Origin: Calidithermus roseus
Lineage (GTDB): Bacteria > Deinococcota > Deinococci > Deinococcales > Thermaceae
Direction: 5' to 3'
Length of the DNA stretch: 64,000 nt
Assembly (NCBI RefSeq): GCF_003574095.1
Contig: NZ_QWLA01000005.1
Span: forward strand, 1-64,000
Below are positions 34,491 to 44,482 of the stretch, in pieces. The notes beneath the pieces are model-generated. The model saw only the letters and a list, made by a program, of their open reading frames with translations, was not told the DNA's origin and did not search any database. Each line of letters opens with the position of its first letter. Within the stretch, counting starts at the first letter, position 1. The translations under genes were made by a program, and so were the position numbers.

Positions 34491-35159
34491 GTGGCAAGAG
34501 GAACGCTGTTTGTGATGACGGGGGCCTCGGGGGTGGGCAAGGGCACCATCCGGGCTCAGGTAATGGGCTACTTGCACAGAAGCCTGCACTACTCTATTTC
34601 GATGACCACCCGCGCGCCGCGTCCTGGCGAAAAGAACGGCCAGGACTACTACTTCGTCAGCAAGGAGGAGTTCGAAGCCCGTATCGCCCGCAATGGCTTC
34701 CTCGAGTACGCCGAGTTCGTGGGCAACTACTACGGCACCCCCCGCGAGCCGGTGGAGGAAGCCTTGAACAAGGGGCTCGATGTTCTGCTGGAAATCGAGG
34801 TGCAAGGGGCCTTGCAAGTCGCCAAGCAAGCGCCCGACGCGGTGATGATCTTTATCGTTCCACCCTCGCTCTCCGAGCTGAAGCACCGCTTGCTCCTACG
34901 AGGCACCGAGAGCCTGGAGAAGATCGAGAAGCGCCTGGCCCAGGCCAGGCGTGAGATGGAAGCTGCCCACAACTTCCACTACGTGGTGGTCAATGACGAG
35001 CTGGGCAGTGCGGTGAACGATTTCATGGCGATTATCCGCGCCGAGCGCCTGCGTTATCCCCGGATGAAGGAGGCCATCGCGCAAGCCCTGACCCACGACC
35101 CGGAAATTGACGCAGAAAATGCTGTACTGGAGGAAAAAATTCGCAAGGCGGGATCTTGA
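34491..35159 (+). CDS. gmk: Guanylate kinase
   Basis: Converts GMP to GDP using ATP, 222 residues from GTG 34491 (GGGGGAGAAAGCT upstream). The P-loop GASGVGKGT is at the N-terminus, followed by the GMP-binding [13 protein letters not shown]-type loop (here [17 protein letters not shown]) and [11 protein letters not shown]. The C-terminus is slightly longer than usual. It is followed by rpoZ 31 bases on, a common pairing that links nucleotide pools to transcription. Confidence 0.95.
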   Translation: MARGTLFVMTGASGVGKGTIRAQVMGYLHRSLHYSISMTTRAPRPGEKNGQDYYFVSKEEFEARIARNGFLEYAEFVGNYYGTPREPVEEALNKGLDVLLEIEVQGALQVAKQAPDAVMIFIVPPSLSELKHRLLLRGTESLEKIEKRLAQARREMEAAHNFHYVVVNDELGSAVNDFMAIIRAERLRYPRMKEAIAQALTHDPEIDAENAVLEEKIRKAGS

Positions 35160-35190
35160 CAGAGTGAGGAGGGGTGGTCAAAATCGGGGC

Positions 35191-35520
35191 GTGGCCGAAC
35201 CTGGTATTGATTATCTGCTGAGCCTGACCGACTCTAAGTACCGACTCACCGTAGTGGTGGCCAAGCGCGCCCAGCAACTGCTGCGCTACCAGTTCAAGAA
35301 CACCGTCCTCGAGCCCTCCGAGTGGCCCAAGATGCGCACCCTGGAAGGGGAGAAACCCGACCCCAACGCGGTGACGTGGGCCATGCAGGAACTGCGGACT
35401 GGCCGCTTGAGCATTGGTGAGGGCCTGGTGCCCGAGGACCGCCTTTCGCGCATGCTCGACCAGATGTACCCCCGCGAAGTCCCCGAACCCGTCGCCGACC
35501 GCGAGCGGGACCGGGATTAG
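35191..35520 (+). CDS. rpoZ: RNA polymerase omega subunit
   Basis: The small subunit that supports assembly of beta-prime. 109 residues from GTG 35191 with GAGGAGGGG upstream. [33 protein letters not shown] is almost identical to the Thermus omega start, as is [10 protein letters not shown]...[18 protein letters not shown]. It is slightly longer at the C-terminus (about 99 residues in Thermus). The gene follows gmk. Confidence 0.95.
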   Translation: MAEPGIDYLLSLTDSKYRLTVVVAKRAQQLLRYQFKNTVLEPSEWPKMRTLEGEKPDPNAVTWAMQELRTGRLSIGEGLVPEDRLSRMLDQMYPREVPEPVADRERDRD

Positions 35521-35685
35521 AGAAAACAGTAAGCGAGGGCGAGCCACCTGCTTGCCCTATAGGGGCTTTTGGCTATCGGCATATTTGTGTGAATACGGTC
35601 CGATGGGTATCGACTATCGATATCGACCGTCGGCACGTTTGTACGATGCATGACTTCTAGCAAGGAGCACTTCCTTGCATAAAAA

Positions 35686-35699
35686 TGATGTATACTCAC
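35686..35699 (+). promoter_or_regulatory. Candidate ArgR operator over the argR -10
   Basis: TGATGTATACTCAC overlaps the TATACT -10-like hexamer at 35691-35696, 26 bases before argR. A nearly identical TGATGTATAATCAC covers the -10 of argF (62347-62360). The outer TGA/TCA arms suit a dimeric ArgR half-site. Confidence 0.55.
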
Positions 35700-35724
35700 C
35701 TGCGCAAACCGCAGAGGGATCATT

Positions 35725-36183
35725 ATGGCAAGCAAAGAACAGCGTCACCGGGCCATTCAGGAGATCATCTCCCAGGAGAATATCTCCACCCAAGCCCAAC
35801 TAGTCGATCGACTGCGCAAGCGTGGCTATGCGGTGACCCAGGCCACCGTGAGCCGGGACATCAACGAGATGCGGCTGGTGCGTATGCCCATGGGCCGGGG
35901 TCGGCATAAGTATGCGCTCGCGGCGGTGACCCTGGCCGAGGACGTGGAGGAGGAACTGCGGCGCATGTTCCGCGAGATGGTGCACGACGTGGACCGGGGG
36001 GAAAACATCCTGGTGTTGCGCACTGCCGACGGACATGCCACGGGGATTGCCTTGCTGCTGGACCGCCTCGCGCGGGACGAGATCGTGGGGACGCTGGCCG
36101 GGGAAGATACCATCTTCATCGTGACCCGCAGCGCCAAGGACGCCGAGCGGCTTCAGAATGACCTCGAGGGCTACCTCGAGTAG
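35725..36183 (+). CDS. argR: Arginine repressor
   Basis: The 152-residue arginine-binding transcription factor. The N-terminal winged helix is [49 protein letters not shown]. The C-terminal oligomerisation domain includes [20 protein letters not shown] and [15 protein letters not shown], where GTLAGEDT carries the residues that bind arginine. It likely represses argF-argC and its own gene. It is followed by marC 6 bases after its stop, so it is first in a four-gene operon. Confidence 0.95.
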   Translation: MASKEQRHRAIQEIISQENISTQAQLVDRLRKRGYAVTQATVSRDINEMRLVRMPMGRGRHKYALAAVTLAEDVEEELRRMFREMVHDVDRGENILVLRTADGHATGIALLLDRLARDEIVGTLAGEDTIFIVTRSAKDAERLQNDLEGYLE

Positions 36184-36189
36184 GCTCAC

Positions 36190-36807
36190 ATGCTGGAACT
36201 GGCGAGCAAGGCCTTCCTGACGTTCTTCGTGGTCATCGACCCGGTGGGGGTGGTGCCGATATTCGTGGCCCTGGCGGGGAACCGCCCCCGCCCCGAGCAG
36301 CTTCGCATCGCCCGCAAGGCCATCCTGGTTGCGGGCGGGGTGATCTTGTTCTTCGCCCTGGTCGGAGGCCCCTTGCTCGAGCGCTTGGGGATCAGCCTCG
36401 AGGCCCTGCGCATCGCCGGGGGGATCCTGCTTTTCCGCATCGCCGTGGACATGGTCTTTGCCCACTGGGAGCGCGAGACCAAGGAGGAGCAGGACGAGGC
36501 CAGGGAGCGCTCGGACGTCTCGGTCTTCCCGCTGGCCATCCCCCTCATCGCCGGGCCGGGAACCCTGGCCAGCGTGCTGATTCTGGCGGGCGAGTCGCGC
36601 AGGGTCGAGTTCGGGCTGTGGATCGTGCTGGGCATGGCCGCGGTGGTGCTGGTGATGGCCTATTTCCTTCTGCGGGCCTCGAGCCGCCTGCGCTTCTTGC
36701 TGGGCCGCACCGGCATCAACGTGATCACGCGGGTACTTGGGCTGCTGCTGGCCGCCCTGGCCGTGCAGTACGTGGCCGACGGGGCACGGGCCTTTTTGGA
36801 GAGCTAG
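36190..36807 (+). CDS. MarC-family integral membrane protein
   Basis: The 205-residue protein has about six helices. Family motifs are [27 protein letters not shown] near the N-terminus and [26 protein letters not shown] in the middle. MarC proteins are common but their transported solute is unknown, and the name is historical. It lies between argR and ridA in a close operon. Confidence 0.9.
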   Translation: MLELASKAFLTFFVVIDPVGVVPIFVALAGNRPRPEQLRIARKAILVAGGVILFFALVGGPLLERLGISLEALRIAGGILLFRIAVDMVFAHWERETKEEQDEARERSDVSVFPLAIPLIAGPGTLASVLILAGESRRVEFGLWIVLGMAAVVLVMAYFLLRASSRLRFLLGRTGINVITRVLGLLLAALAVQYVADGARAFLES

Positions 36808-36829
36808 CTGCATCCTGTATTCTCTGTCC

Positions 36830-37225
36830 ATGCGCCACAACATCCCCGGAACCTCTCCCTACGAGCCCATCGTCGGTTACTGCCGGGCGGTGCGGGTTGG
36901 CCCTTACGTGCACGTGGCGGGAACGACGGCGGTGGGGCCAGACGGCAGGCTGGTGGGCGTGGGTGATGCCTACGCCCAGACCAAACAGATCCTGCACATC
37001 ATCGAAGGAGCTTTGGCTAAAGCCGGGGCCAGGCTATCCGACGTGGTGCGCACCCGCATGTACGTGCTCAACATCGAGCGTGATTGGGAAGCAGTGGGCC
37101 GCGCCCACGGTGAGTTCTTCCGTGAGGTTCGCCCGGCGGCTACCATGGTGCAAGTCGGCGCCCTCATCGACCCCGAGATGCTGGTAGAGATCGAGGCAGA
37201 CGCAATCATTGCGGAGGGACTATGA
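36830..37225 (+). CDS. RidA-family enamine/imine deaminase
   Basis: From ATG 36830, 131 residues; the frame runs further upstream but overlaps marC. Members hydrolyse reactive enamine/imine intermediates from PLP enzymes, and [34 protein letters not shown] and [24 protein letters not shown] are the family blocks. The key Arg of the deaminase branch may be the Arg in VVRTRMYV. It overlaps the next gene by ATGA, so the two are translationally coupled. Confidence 0.88.
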   Translation: MRHNIPGTSPYEPIVGYCRAVRVGPYVHVAGTTAVGPDGRLVGVGDAYAQTKQILHIIEGALAKAGARLSDVVRTRMYVLNIERDWEAVGRAHGEFFREVRPAATMVQVGALIDPEMLVEIEADAIIAEGL

Positions 37226-38094
37226 AGGTGGCATTTATCGGTTTGGGCGCGATGGGCTATCCCATGGCGGGGCACCTCGCCAAGAGGTATGAGACCTTGG
37301 TCTACAACCGCACTCCGGCCAAGGCCCAGCAGCACGCCCTCGAGTTCGGCAGCAAAGCGGTGAGCCTCGAGCAGACCGCCGAAGCCGACATCATCTTCAC
37401 CTGTGTCCCCGTCTCCAAGGACGTCGACGACCTGGCCCGCGCGCTTTTACCGCACTTGCGGGCAGGAACGCTGTGGGTGGATCACACCTCGGGCGAACCC
37501 GAGTTGGCGAAGCAGACTGCTGCCCTGTTGGCGAGCAGGGGTGTGAGCTACCTCGACGCCTGCCTGTCGGGCGGGGTGGCCGGAGCCATCAACGCCAGGG
37601 CTACCGTGATGTGCGGCGGGAGCGAGGCCGACTTCGAGCGGGCCAAGCCCGTGATGGAGAGCTACGCCGCCAAGATTGTGCACGTGGGGCCGTTGGGGGC
37701 GGGCCACGCGGTCAAGGCGGTGAATCAGGGCTTGCTGGCGGTCAACCTTTGGGCCCTGAGCGAAGGCATGGTGGCCTTGGCCAAGCAGGGCATCAAGCTG
37801 GAGCTGGCCCTCGAGGTCATCAACGCTTCCTCGGGCCGCTCCAACGTCTCGGAGAACCTCTTCGGGCAACGGGTGCTCAGCCGCGAATTCCCCAACACCT
37901 TTGCCCTGGGCCTGCTGGCGAAGGACATGGGAATCTGCGTGAAGGTGCTCGAGGCCGCCGGCACGCCCGCCCCCTTACTGCGCCAGCTCCGCGAGTTCTT
38001 CGAGATTGCCAAACGCGAGGTGGGCTCAGCCGACGTCGACCACACGGCGGTGGCGAGGCTGCTCGAGCGGTGGGCAGGGGTGGAGATTAGGTAG
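37222..38094 (+). CDS. 3-hydroxyisobutyrate dehydrogenase family protein
   Basis: A 290-residue beta-hydroxyacid dehydrogenase. The NAD(P) motif [23 protein letters not shown] is at the N-terminus, the substrate-binding [22 protein letters not shown] in the middle, and [25 protein letters not shown] holds the catalytic Lys. The exact substrate (3-hydroxyisobutyrate, tartronate semialdehyde or another) cannot be told. It overlaps ridA by 4 bases and ends the argR operon, facing the deacylase gene. Confidence 0.9.
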   Translation: MKVAFIGLGAMGYPMAGHLAKRYETLVYNRTPAKAQQHALEFGSKAVSLEQTAEADIIFTCVPVSKDVDDLARALLPHLRAGTLWVDHTSGEPELAKQTAALLASRGVSYLDACLSGGVAGAINARATVMCGGSEADFERAKPVMESYAAKIVHVGPLGAGHAVKAVNQGLLAVNLWALSEGMVALAKQGIKLELALEVINASSGRSNVSENLFGQRVLSREFPNTFALGLLAKDMGICVKVLEAAGTPAPLLRQLREFFEIAKREVGSADVDHTAVARLLERWAGVEIR

Positions 38095-38112
38095 TACTAG
38101 ACAGGGTGAGCC

Positions 38113-39735
38113 TCAGTTCGCTGCACTTCTCCAGCCTGGTCCCCGCACGACTTGTCCCGGCGTCGCTCCGGTGTGCTGGCCTCCCTCGAGCACCCGCACC
38201 CCATTGACCCACACCTCCTGCACGCCCACCGAGAGCTGGTGGGGGTCTTCGAAGGTGGCGCGGTCACTGATGATGTCGGGGTCGAAGAGGACGAGGTCGG
38301 CCTTGCAGCCGGGGGCGATACGGCCACGGTCGAAGAGGGAGAGGCGGTTGGCGGGCAAGGAGCTCATCTTGCGCACCGCCTCCTCGAGGCTCAGCACGCC
38401 TTCCTCGCGCACGTAGCGCCCCAGCACGCGGGGATAGCTGCCATAAGCCCTGGGGTGGACCGGCCCGTAGGCGCTGGCCCACTCAGGGTCGAAGCCGCCC
38501 GCATCCGTCGAGACCATGGTCCAGGGCTGAGAGAGCTCGAGCCGCAGGTTGTCCTCACTCATGCTGAAGTAGATGGTGCTGATGCGCTGTCCCTCCGACG
38601 CCAGCAGGTCGAAGACGGCCTCGAGCCAGTCCTGGCCGCGCATGGCCGCGATCTCGGAGAGGCGCTTGCCCACGTAGACCTGATTTTCGGGTCTCTGGAA
38701 CCCCACGGGCATGACGTGCTCGGCGCGGGAGCGGGTGTCCACGTTGGGGTTGGGGCCCTCGAGTTCAGCCCGGATTCGCGCCCGCACCCCCGGCTCGCGC
38801 AGCTTCTCGTAGAGCCCGCCCCCCTCCGCGACCCAGTTGGGCAGCATGGCCGTGAGGCCGGTGCCGCTGGCGGTGTAGGGGTACACGTCGGCGCTCACGT
38901 CCTGCCCGGCCTTTCGGGCCTGGTTGATCCGGGCAATCACCTGGGCCATCTTGGGCCAGTTGTCCTCGCGGGAGGCCTTGAGGTGGTAAATCTGTACCGG
39001 CAGCTTGGCCCGCCGCCCGATCTCCAGGGCCTCTTCCACAGCCTCGAGCAGCCGGTCGCTCTCCGAGCGCAGGTGGGTGATGTAGAGCCCGCCGTGCTCG
39101 GCCACGACCTTGCAGACCTCCACGATCTCCTCGGTGTCGGCGTAGTCGTCCGGCGGGTAGATGAGCGCGTAGGACACCCCGAAGGCCCCGTCCTCCATGG
39201 CCTCGCGCACGACGCGGCGCATGGCTTCGAGTTCGTCCCGGCCAGCTTTTCCCATGCGCATCCCACAGGCGTACTCCCGCAGGGTGCCCCCGCCCAGAAA
39301 GCTTCCGACGTTGGGCGATACGCCGTGCTCGAGCATGGCCTCGAGCCAGTCCCCCAAGCGCTCCCAGGTTTTCATGCGCTCGTTCCACGCCTCGGGCACG
39401 TAGGGCGCGAGCTTGCGTGGGGCGATGTGCCCGCCCTGGGGGGCTGGGGTCCAGGCCTCGCCCATGATCTCGGTGGTCACGCCCTGGGTGATCTTGGAGA
39501 GGCAGCGCCCGTCGCGCATGAGGGGCTGGATGGAGTGGGAGAGGATGTCGATGAAGCCCGGAGCCAGCACCCGGCCCTCGGCCTCGAGCACCTCCCTGGC
39601 TTCACGGGTCGAAAGCTGCCCTGCCGGGGTGATGGCCGCGATCTTTTCTCCTGCGATGGCCACGTCCCCGTAGAACCAGGGATTGCCGCAGCCATCGACC
39701 ACCTTGGCTTTGCGGATGAGCTGGTCGAAGCGCAC
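38113..39735 (-). CDS. N-acyl-D-amino-acid deacylase (amidohydrolase)
   Basis: A 540-residue amidohydrolase-family enzyme removing acyl groups from D-amino acids. I start it at GTG 39735, since a TACAAT -10 lies only 6 bases upstream. Motifs include LAPGFIDILSH (metal-site region), VYPYTASGTGLTAMLP, VSTDAGGFDPEW and HPRAYGSYPRVLGRYVREE, all as in D-aminoacylases. VFDLLASEGQR and the C-terminal KADLVLFDPDII close the beta-sandwich. Role in peptidoglycan or D-amino-acid turnover is inference. Confidence 0.9.
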   Translation of the reverse strand: MRFDQLIRKAKVVDGCGNPWFYGDVAIAGEKIAAITPAGQLSTREAREVLEAEGRVLAPGFIDILSHSIQPLMRDGRCLSKITQGVTTEIMGEAWTPAPQGGHIAPRKLAPYVPEAWNERMKTWERLGDWLEAMLEHGVSPNVGSFLGGGTLREYACGMRMGKAGRDELEAMRRVVREAMEDGAFGVSYALIYPPDDYADTEEIVEVCKVVAEHGGLYITHLRSESDRLLEAVEEALEIGRRAKLPVQIYHLKASREDNWPKMAQVIARINQARKAGQDVSADVYPYTASGTGLTAMLPNWVAEGGGLYEKLREPGVRARIRAELEGPNPNVDTRSRAEHVMPVGFQRPENQVYVGKRLSEIAAMRGQDWLEAVFDLLASEGQRISTIYFSMSEDNLRLELSQPWTMVSTDAGGFDPEWASAYGPVHPRAYGSYPRVLGRYVREEGVLSLEEAVRKMSSLPANRLSLFDRGRIAPGCKADLVLFDPDIISDRATFEDPHQLSVGVQEVWVNGVRVLEGGQHTGATPGQVVRGPGWRSAAN

Positions 39736-39741
39736 GCGGTC

Positions 39742-39747
39742 ATTGTA
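39742..39747 (-). promoter_or_regulatory. -10 element for a leaderless deacylase mRNA
   Basis: TACAAT on the minus strand ends 6 bases before the GTG start, leaving no room for a leader. No ribosome-binding site is seen. The -35 is weak. Confidence 0.45.
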
Positions 39748-39885
39748 TTGGGTCGTACGCAAGACGCCGAAAGCTGATAACCACCAGCCCCCAGCCCTCG
39801 AACCTGGAGGACTCTTTGGTTCATCTTCACAAACACTGTGCCTTGTTTTGTTGATCGCAGCTCCCGAGGGCGCCTACACTGAACC

Positions 39886-40392
39886 ATGGCAACCACCGCA
39901 GGGAAGTTTCCTTGGCTCCGCCTCTCCGGTTTGGTCCTGGCCGGAGTGGGCCTGCTGCTTACGGGGTTTTTCGCCGGGCGGCTCTCGCAGGGCTCGAGCG
40001 CGTTCGTTGTTGCCTCTTCTGCTGCTGAATTTGCCCGGCCCGTTCAGTTGCAGTTCCCTCAGACCCCGCCGGATCAGGGAGCGCAGGAGTTGATCCCGCT
40101 GCCAGGACCGGGCCGGGGCAACCAGCCAGGGCAGGGCCAACAGCCCCAGCCGGGTCAGGGGCAGCAGCCACAGGAGTGCCCCATCTTCATCTATCAGGAC
40201 GGGCGGCTCTACCAGCTTCCGCGTCCGGGGCAGGAGCCGCAACAGCAGCAGCCCGGTCCCGGCCCAGGCCCGCTGCCCGGCTGGCCTGGAGGTTCGCCCG
40301 AACTCATCCCGCTCGATCCCGTCAACCCTGGTCCCACCATCCCAGCCCCGCTGCCCGAGCCACCCAGTCCCCAGCCAAACAACCGCACCTGA
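39886..40392 (+). CDS. Pro/Gln-rich membrane-anchored protein
   Basis: The 168-residue protein has one N-terminal helix (LSGLVLAGVGLLLTGFFAGRL) and then a low-complexity region of Pro, Gln and Gly (about residues 65-165, with repeats of PGQGQQPQ). It would be anchored with most of the chain outside. CPIFIYQDGRLYQLPRPGQ is the only non-repetitive segment. No family. It is followed by the MoxR-type gene. Confidence 0.6.
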   Translation: MATTAGKFPWLRLSGLVLAGVGLLLTGFFAGRLSQGSSAFVVASSAAEFARPVQLQFPQTPPDQGAQELIPLPGPGRGNQPGQGQQPQPGQGQQPQECPIFIYQDGRLYQLPRPGQEPQQQQPGPGPGPLPGWPGGSPELIPLDPVNPGPTIPAPLPEPPSPQPNNRT

Positions 40393-40499
40393 AGCGGTCT
40401 GGGGGATTGACACCTGAGTCACCTTTGGCTCACCCTCCACGGACGAAGATTCTGCGTAAACTTTCCCCCCTTTCGCGCGATCTCCAGGAGGATTATCTG

Positions 40500-41555
<1,056 letters not shown>

Positions 41556-41571
41556 GCCCAGAGGTCTTGTG

Positions 41572-42534
41572 ATGCTCAGACGGTTCAGACGTCCTTCCAC
41601 CCTGCCACCCCCCAGGGCTAACCCCTCGCCCTCCTCGGGCCTGCGGGTAAAGCCACCGGCTGCCGAGTTGCTGCGGCGCTTGCAGTTCACCGTGCTGCGA
41701 CGACTGGACGGCTTTTTGTTCGGGGATTACAGCGGGGTGTTCTACGGCCCCAGCCTCGACCTGGCCGAGGTGCGGCAGTACCAGCCCGGCGACGAGGTGC
41801 GCCGGATTGACTGGAACGTGACCGCCCGCACCGGCACTCTACACGTGCGGCAGTACCGCGAGGAGCGTGAGATCACCGCCTGGCTGGTGGTGGACCGCTC
41901 AGCCTCGATGCAGTTTGGCACCCGCCGGGTGCTCAAGAGTGAGCTGGCGCTGGAGTTTGCCGCCATCGCCGCTTCCATCGCGATCCGTCACGGGGACAAG
42001 GTGGGGGCGGTGGGCCTGGGCGATGGCCGCCTTCGCCTGATCCCCCCGCGCAGTGGCCGCCAGCAGGCCCTGCGCATCCTGGACTCGCTGATGAGCGAGC
42101 CCTCCCTCGAGGGAAGGCGCTCGAGCCTGGGTGAAGGGCTCGAGCACCTCAGCAAGAGCCTGCGGCGACGGGCTTTGATCTTCGTGATCTCCGACTTCCT
42201 CGACGAGGATAAGAGTTGGGAGAGCGCCCTGCGCCGCCTGGCTCAGCGTCACGAGACCATCGCGGTGCGCATCTTCGACCCCGCCGAGCGGGAGCTGCCC
42301 AAGGCCGGCGAGGTGCGCCTGCGCGACCCCGAGAGTGGCGAGGAGGTCTGGCTCGACACCGACGATCGCAGGGTGCGCGCGGCCCACGCGGCGCTGGTCA
42401 AGCAGCGTGAGGACAGCCTGCTGCGGGCCTTCAGGGCTGCCCGAGTGGATCACCTCGAGCTTTCCACGGCCCAGGAACTGGTGCAACCGCTGCTGAAGTT
42501 CACCCTGCGCCGCAAGGGGAGGAGGTCTGTATGA
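41572..42534 (+). CDS. DUF58 (VWA-like) protein
   Basis: From ATG 41572 (GAGG upstream) 320 residues. It has the typical DUF58 block YQPGDEVRRIDWNVTARTGTLHVRQYREEREITAWLVVDRSASMQFG, where DRSAS is a MIDAS-type metal site. ADSDFLDEDK-like ISDFLDEDKSW follows. These proteins work with MoxR ATPases; the exact task in this operon is unknown. It overlaps the next gene by 4 bases. Confidence 0.9.
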   Translation: MLRRFRRPSTLPPPRANPSPSSGLRVKPPAAELLRRLQFTVLRRLDGFLFGDYSGVFYGPSLDLAEVRQYQPGDEVRRIDWNVTARTGTLHVRQYREEREITAWLVVDRSASMQFGTRRVLKSELALEFAAIAASIAIRHGDKVGAVGLGDGRLRLIPPRSGRQQALRILDSLMSEPSLEGRRSSLGEGLEHLSKSLRRRALIFVISDFLDEDKSWESALRRLAQRHETIAVRIFDPAERELPKAGEVRLRDPESGEEVWLDTDDRRVRAAHAALVKQREDSLLRAFRAARVDHLELSTAQELVQPLLKFTLRRKGRRSV

Positions 42535-43577
42535 GCTTCACCTGGCCTGCGCTGTTGCTGGCGCTGGTGCTGCTGCCCGTCACCGCCTTGGTGCTGTGGG
42601 GCCTCGAGCGCCGCCGTGAGCGCACCGCCCAGGCCTTCGCCGATGCACATCTGCTGGGGAGCGTGCTGCGCCCGGCCTCCAGGGCTCACCGCCGCTGGCC
42701 GCTGGCCCTCCAGCTCCTGGCTTTAGGGGTGCTGCTCTTCGCAGCGGCCCGGCCCGTCGCCCTGCTGCCCCTGCCGGTGAACAAGGCAGCGGTGGTGCTG
42801 GCCATAGACACCTCCCGCTCTATGCTGGCCAGCGACCTCAACCCCAACCGCCTCGAGGCCGCACGGGCCATCGCGCTGGAGTTCGTCAATTTGGCTCCTC
42901 CATCCACCCAGATCGGGCTGACCAGCTTCTCCGACGTGGCTACGGTGCTGGTGCCCCCCACCACCGACCGCGAGCGCCTGCGCGAGGCTATCTCCCAGCT
43001 CAAGATCGCCCAGAACACCTCGCTGGCCTCGGCGGTGGTGACCGGGGTGCGCATGCTGCCCGGGCGCAAGGACGTCAGGCCCCCCGAGGAACTCACCCCG
43101 CGCATGTTCAGCCTCCCTGACGTCCAGCCTTCCACCCCGCCGACCCTCCAGCCCGAGAAGATGCCGCCAGGAGCCATCCTGATCATCTCCGATGGGGTCA
43201 ACAACACCAGCTCCAACCCGGAGATCTCGGCCAGCGACGGCCTGCGCATCGCCACCCGTTTCGCCTCGCAGTGGAAGGTGAGGGTCTATACCGTGGGCGT
43301 GGGGCGCGAGGGCGGGGCCATCATGCAGCTCAACGGCCAGAACTACTTCGTGCCCTTCGAGCCCCGAACCCTGCAAACCCTGGCGCAGGAGACCGACGGC
43401 AAGTACACCTATGCCCCCAGCCGGGAGGCGCTGCGGGAGGTCTTTGCCGAGCTGGGCACGGTGATTCGCTGGGAGCCCACCCGCACCGAAGTCTCGGCCT
43501 TGCTGTCGGGTGTGGCCCTGATCCTGCTGGTGCTGGCCGGTGCGCTCAACCTGCACTGGCAGCGCAGGGTGCCCTAG
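42531..43577 (+). CDS. VWA-domain membrane protein (BatA-like)
   Basis: The 348-residue protein has two N-terminal helices (ALLLALVLLPVTALVLWGL; LALQLLALGVLLFAAARPVALL), a VWA domain with intact MIDAS AIDTSRSMLASD, and a C-terminal helix (ALLSGVALILLVLAGALNL). The VWA domain includes an insert rich in Pro (~200-235). It overlaps DUF58 by 4 bases and is followed 9 bases on by the frameshifted VWA gene. Confidence 0.9.
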   Translation: MSFTWPALLLALVLLPVTALVLWGLERRRERTAQAFADAHLLGSVLRPASRAHRRWPLALQLLALGVLLFAAARPVALLPLPVNKAAVVLAIDTSRSMLASDLNPNRLEAARAIALEFVNLAPPSTQIGLTSFSDVATVLVPPTTDRERLREAISQLKIAQNTSLASAVVTGVRMLPGRKDVRPPEELTPRMFSLPDVQPSTPPTLQPEKMPPGAILIISDGVNNTSSNPEISASDGLRIATRFASQWKVRVYTVGVGREGGAIMQLNGQNYFVPFEPRTLQTLAQETDGKYTYAPSREALREVFAELGTVIRWEPTRTEVSALLSGVALILLVLAGALNLHWQRRVP

Positions 43578-43586
43578 AGGTGGGGG

Positions 43587-44144
43587 ATGGGTTTTCTCAG
43601 CCCATGGGTGCTGTTGGCCTTGCTGGGGCTGCCCCTGCTGGTGCTGCTGTACCGACGGGGCGTGCTGGGGCGCTCGAGGGCCTTCGCCACCTACCCCGAC
43701 ACCCGGATACTGGCTGGGGCACAAGAGCAGAACCCGCGCGCGATGCATCTTCCGGCGCTGCTGTACCTGGGAGCGCTCGTCCTGGGGCTGCTGGCTCTGG
43801 CCCGTCCCACCCTCATGCTCCTGGCTGCCGACAACCTGGCCGGGGTGATGTTGGCCATCGAGACCAGTTGGTCCATGCGCTCGACCGACATCGCCCCTAA
43901 CCGCCTCGAGGCCACCCAGACCGCTGCCCGTGCCCTGGTCGAGGCCTTGCCCGCAGGCATCCCCGTGGGTATCGCCGTCTTCTCCAACTACGGCACGCCC
44001 ATGCTACCCCTCACCACCGAGCGTGAGCGGGTTTACGAGGTCCTGCAACTCCTCGAGCTGGGCGGTGGCTATGCCTTCACCTACGGCCTGCTGACCGCGC
44101 TCGAGGCGCTGCCCGAAGCTACGCCGGGCACCCCCCCGGCGTGA
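43587..44144 (+). CDS. VWA-domain membrane protein, N-terminal part of a frameshifted gene
   Basis: The 185-residue frame has two N-terminal helices and the first half of a VWA domain (VMLAIETSWSMRSTDIAPNRLEATQTAARALVEALPAG). The frame ends at TGA immediately after a C7 run (44131-44137). The MIDAS reads ETSWS, where the neighbours have DTSRS and DVSRS, so the metal-binding Asp is Glu here. The remainder of the domain continues in the frame starting at 44141. Adding one C (or a -1 shift) would restore a protein of 298 residues. Confidence 0.7.
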   Translation: MGFLSPWVLLALLGLPLLVLLYRRGVLGRSRAFATYPDTRILAGAQEQNPRAMHLPALLYLGALVLGLLALARPTLMLLAADNLAGVMLAIETSWSMRSTDIAPNRLEATQTAARALVEALPAGIPVGIAVFSNYGTPMLPLTTERERVYEVLQLLELGGGYAFTYGLLTALEALPEATPGTPPA

Positions 44145-44482
44145 TCGTGCTCTTTTCCCACGGCCACGACAACTCCGGCAACGACCCGCTCGAGATCGCC
44201 GACCAAGCTGCCAGGCGCGGCGTCCGGATCCACACCATCGGAGTGGGAACCCACGGCCATAACTTCGACGACGACGTGCTCAAGCAGGTGGCTGATCGCA
44301 CCGGAGGCCGCTACTACCCCATCTTCTCGGCCGGTGATCTGCGCGACGCCCATCGCGACCTGGGCCGGGTCATCGCCCTTCGGCCCAGGCCGACGGAGGT
44401 GAGTGGAATGCTCTCGCTGGCCGCCGCCGTGCTGCTGTGCCTCAGCCTGGGTACGGCATTCTCTCGCAGAAGGGTGGTGTGA
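44141..44482 (+). CDS. VWA-domain membrane protein, C-terminal part of the frameshifted gene
   Basis: GTG 44141 overlaps the preceding stop (GTGA). The 113-residue product supplies the second half of a VWA domain (VIVLFSHGHDNSGNDPLEIADQAARRGVRIHTIGVGTHGHNFDDDVLKQVADRTGGRY) and a C-terminal membrane helix. It could be translated by re-initiation, by frameshifting or slippage at the C7 run, or not at all if the frameshift is an error. The next VWA gene starts directly after it. Confidence 0.6.
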   Translation: MIVLFSHGHDNSGNDPLEIADQAARRGVRIHTIGVGTHGHNFDDDVLKQVADRTGGRYYPIFSAGDLRDAHRDLGRVIALRPRPTEVSGMLSLAAAVLLCLSLGTAFSRRRVV

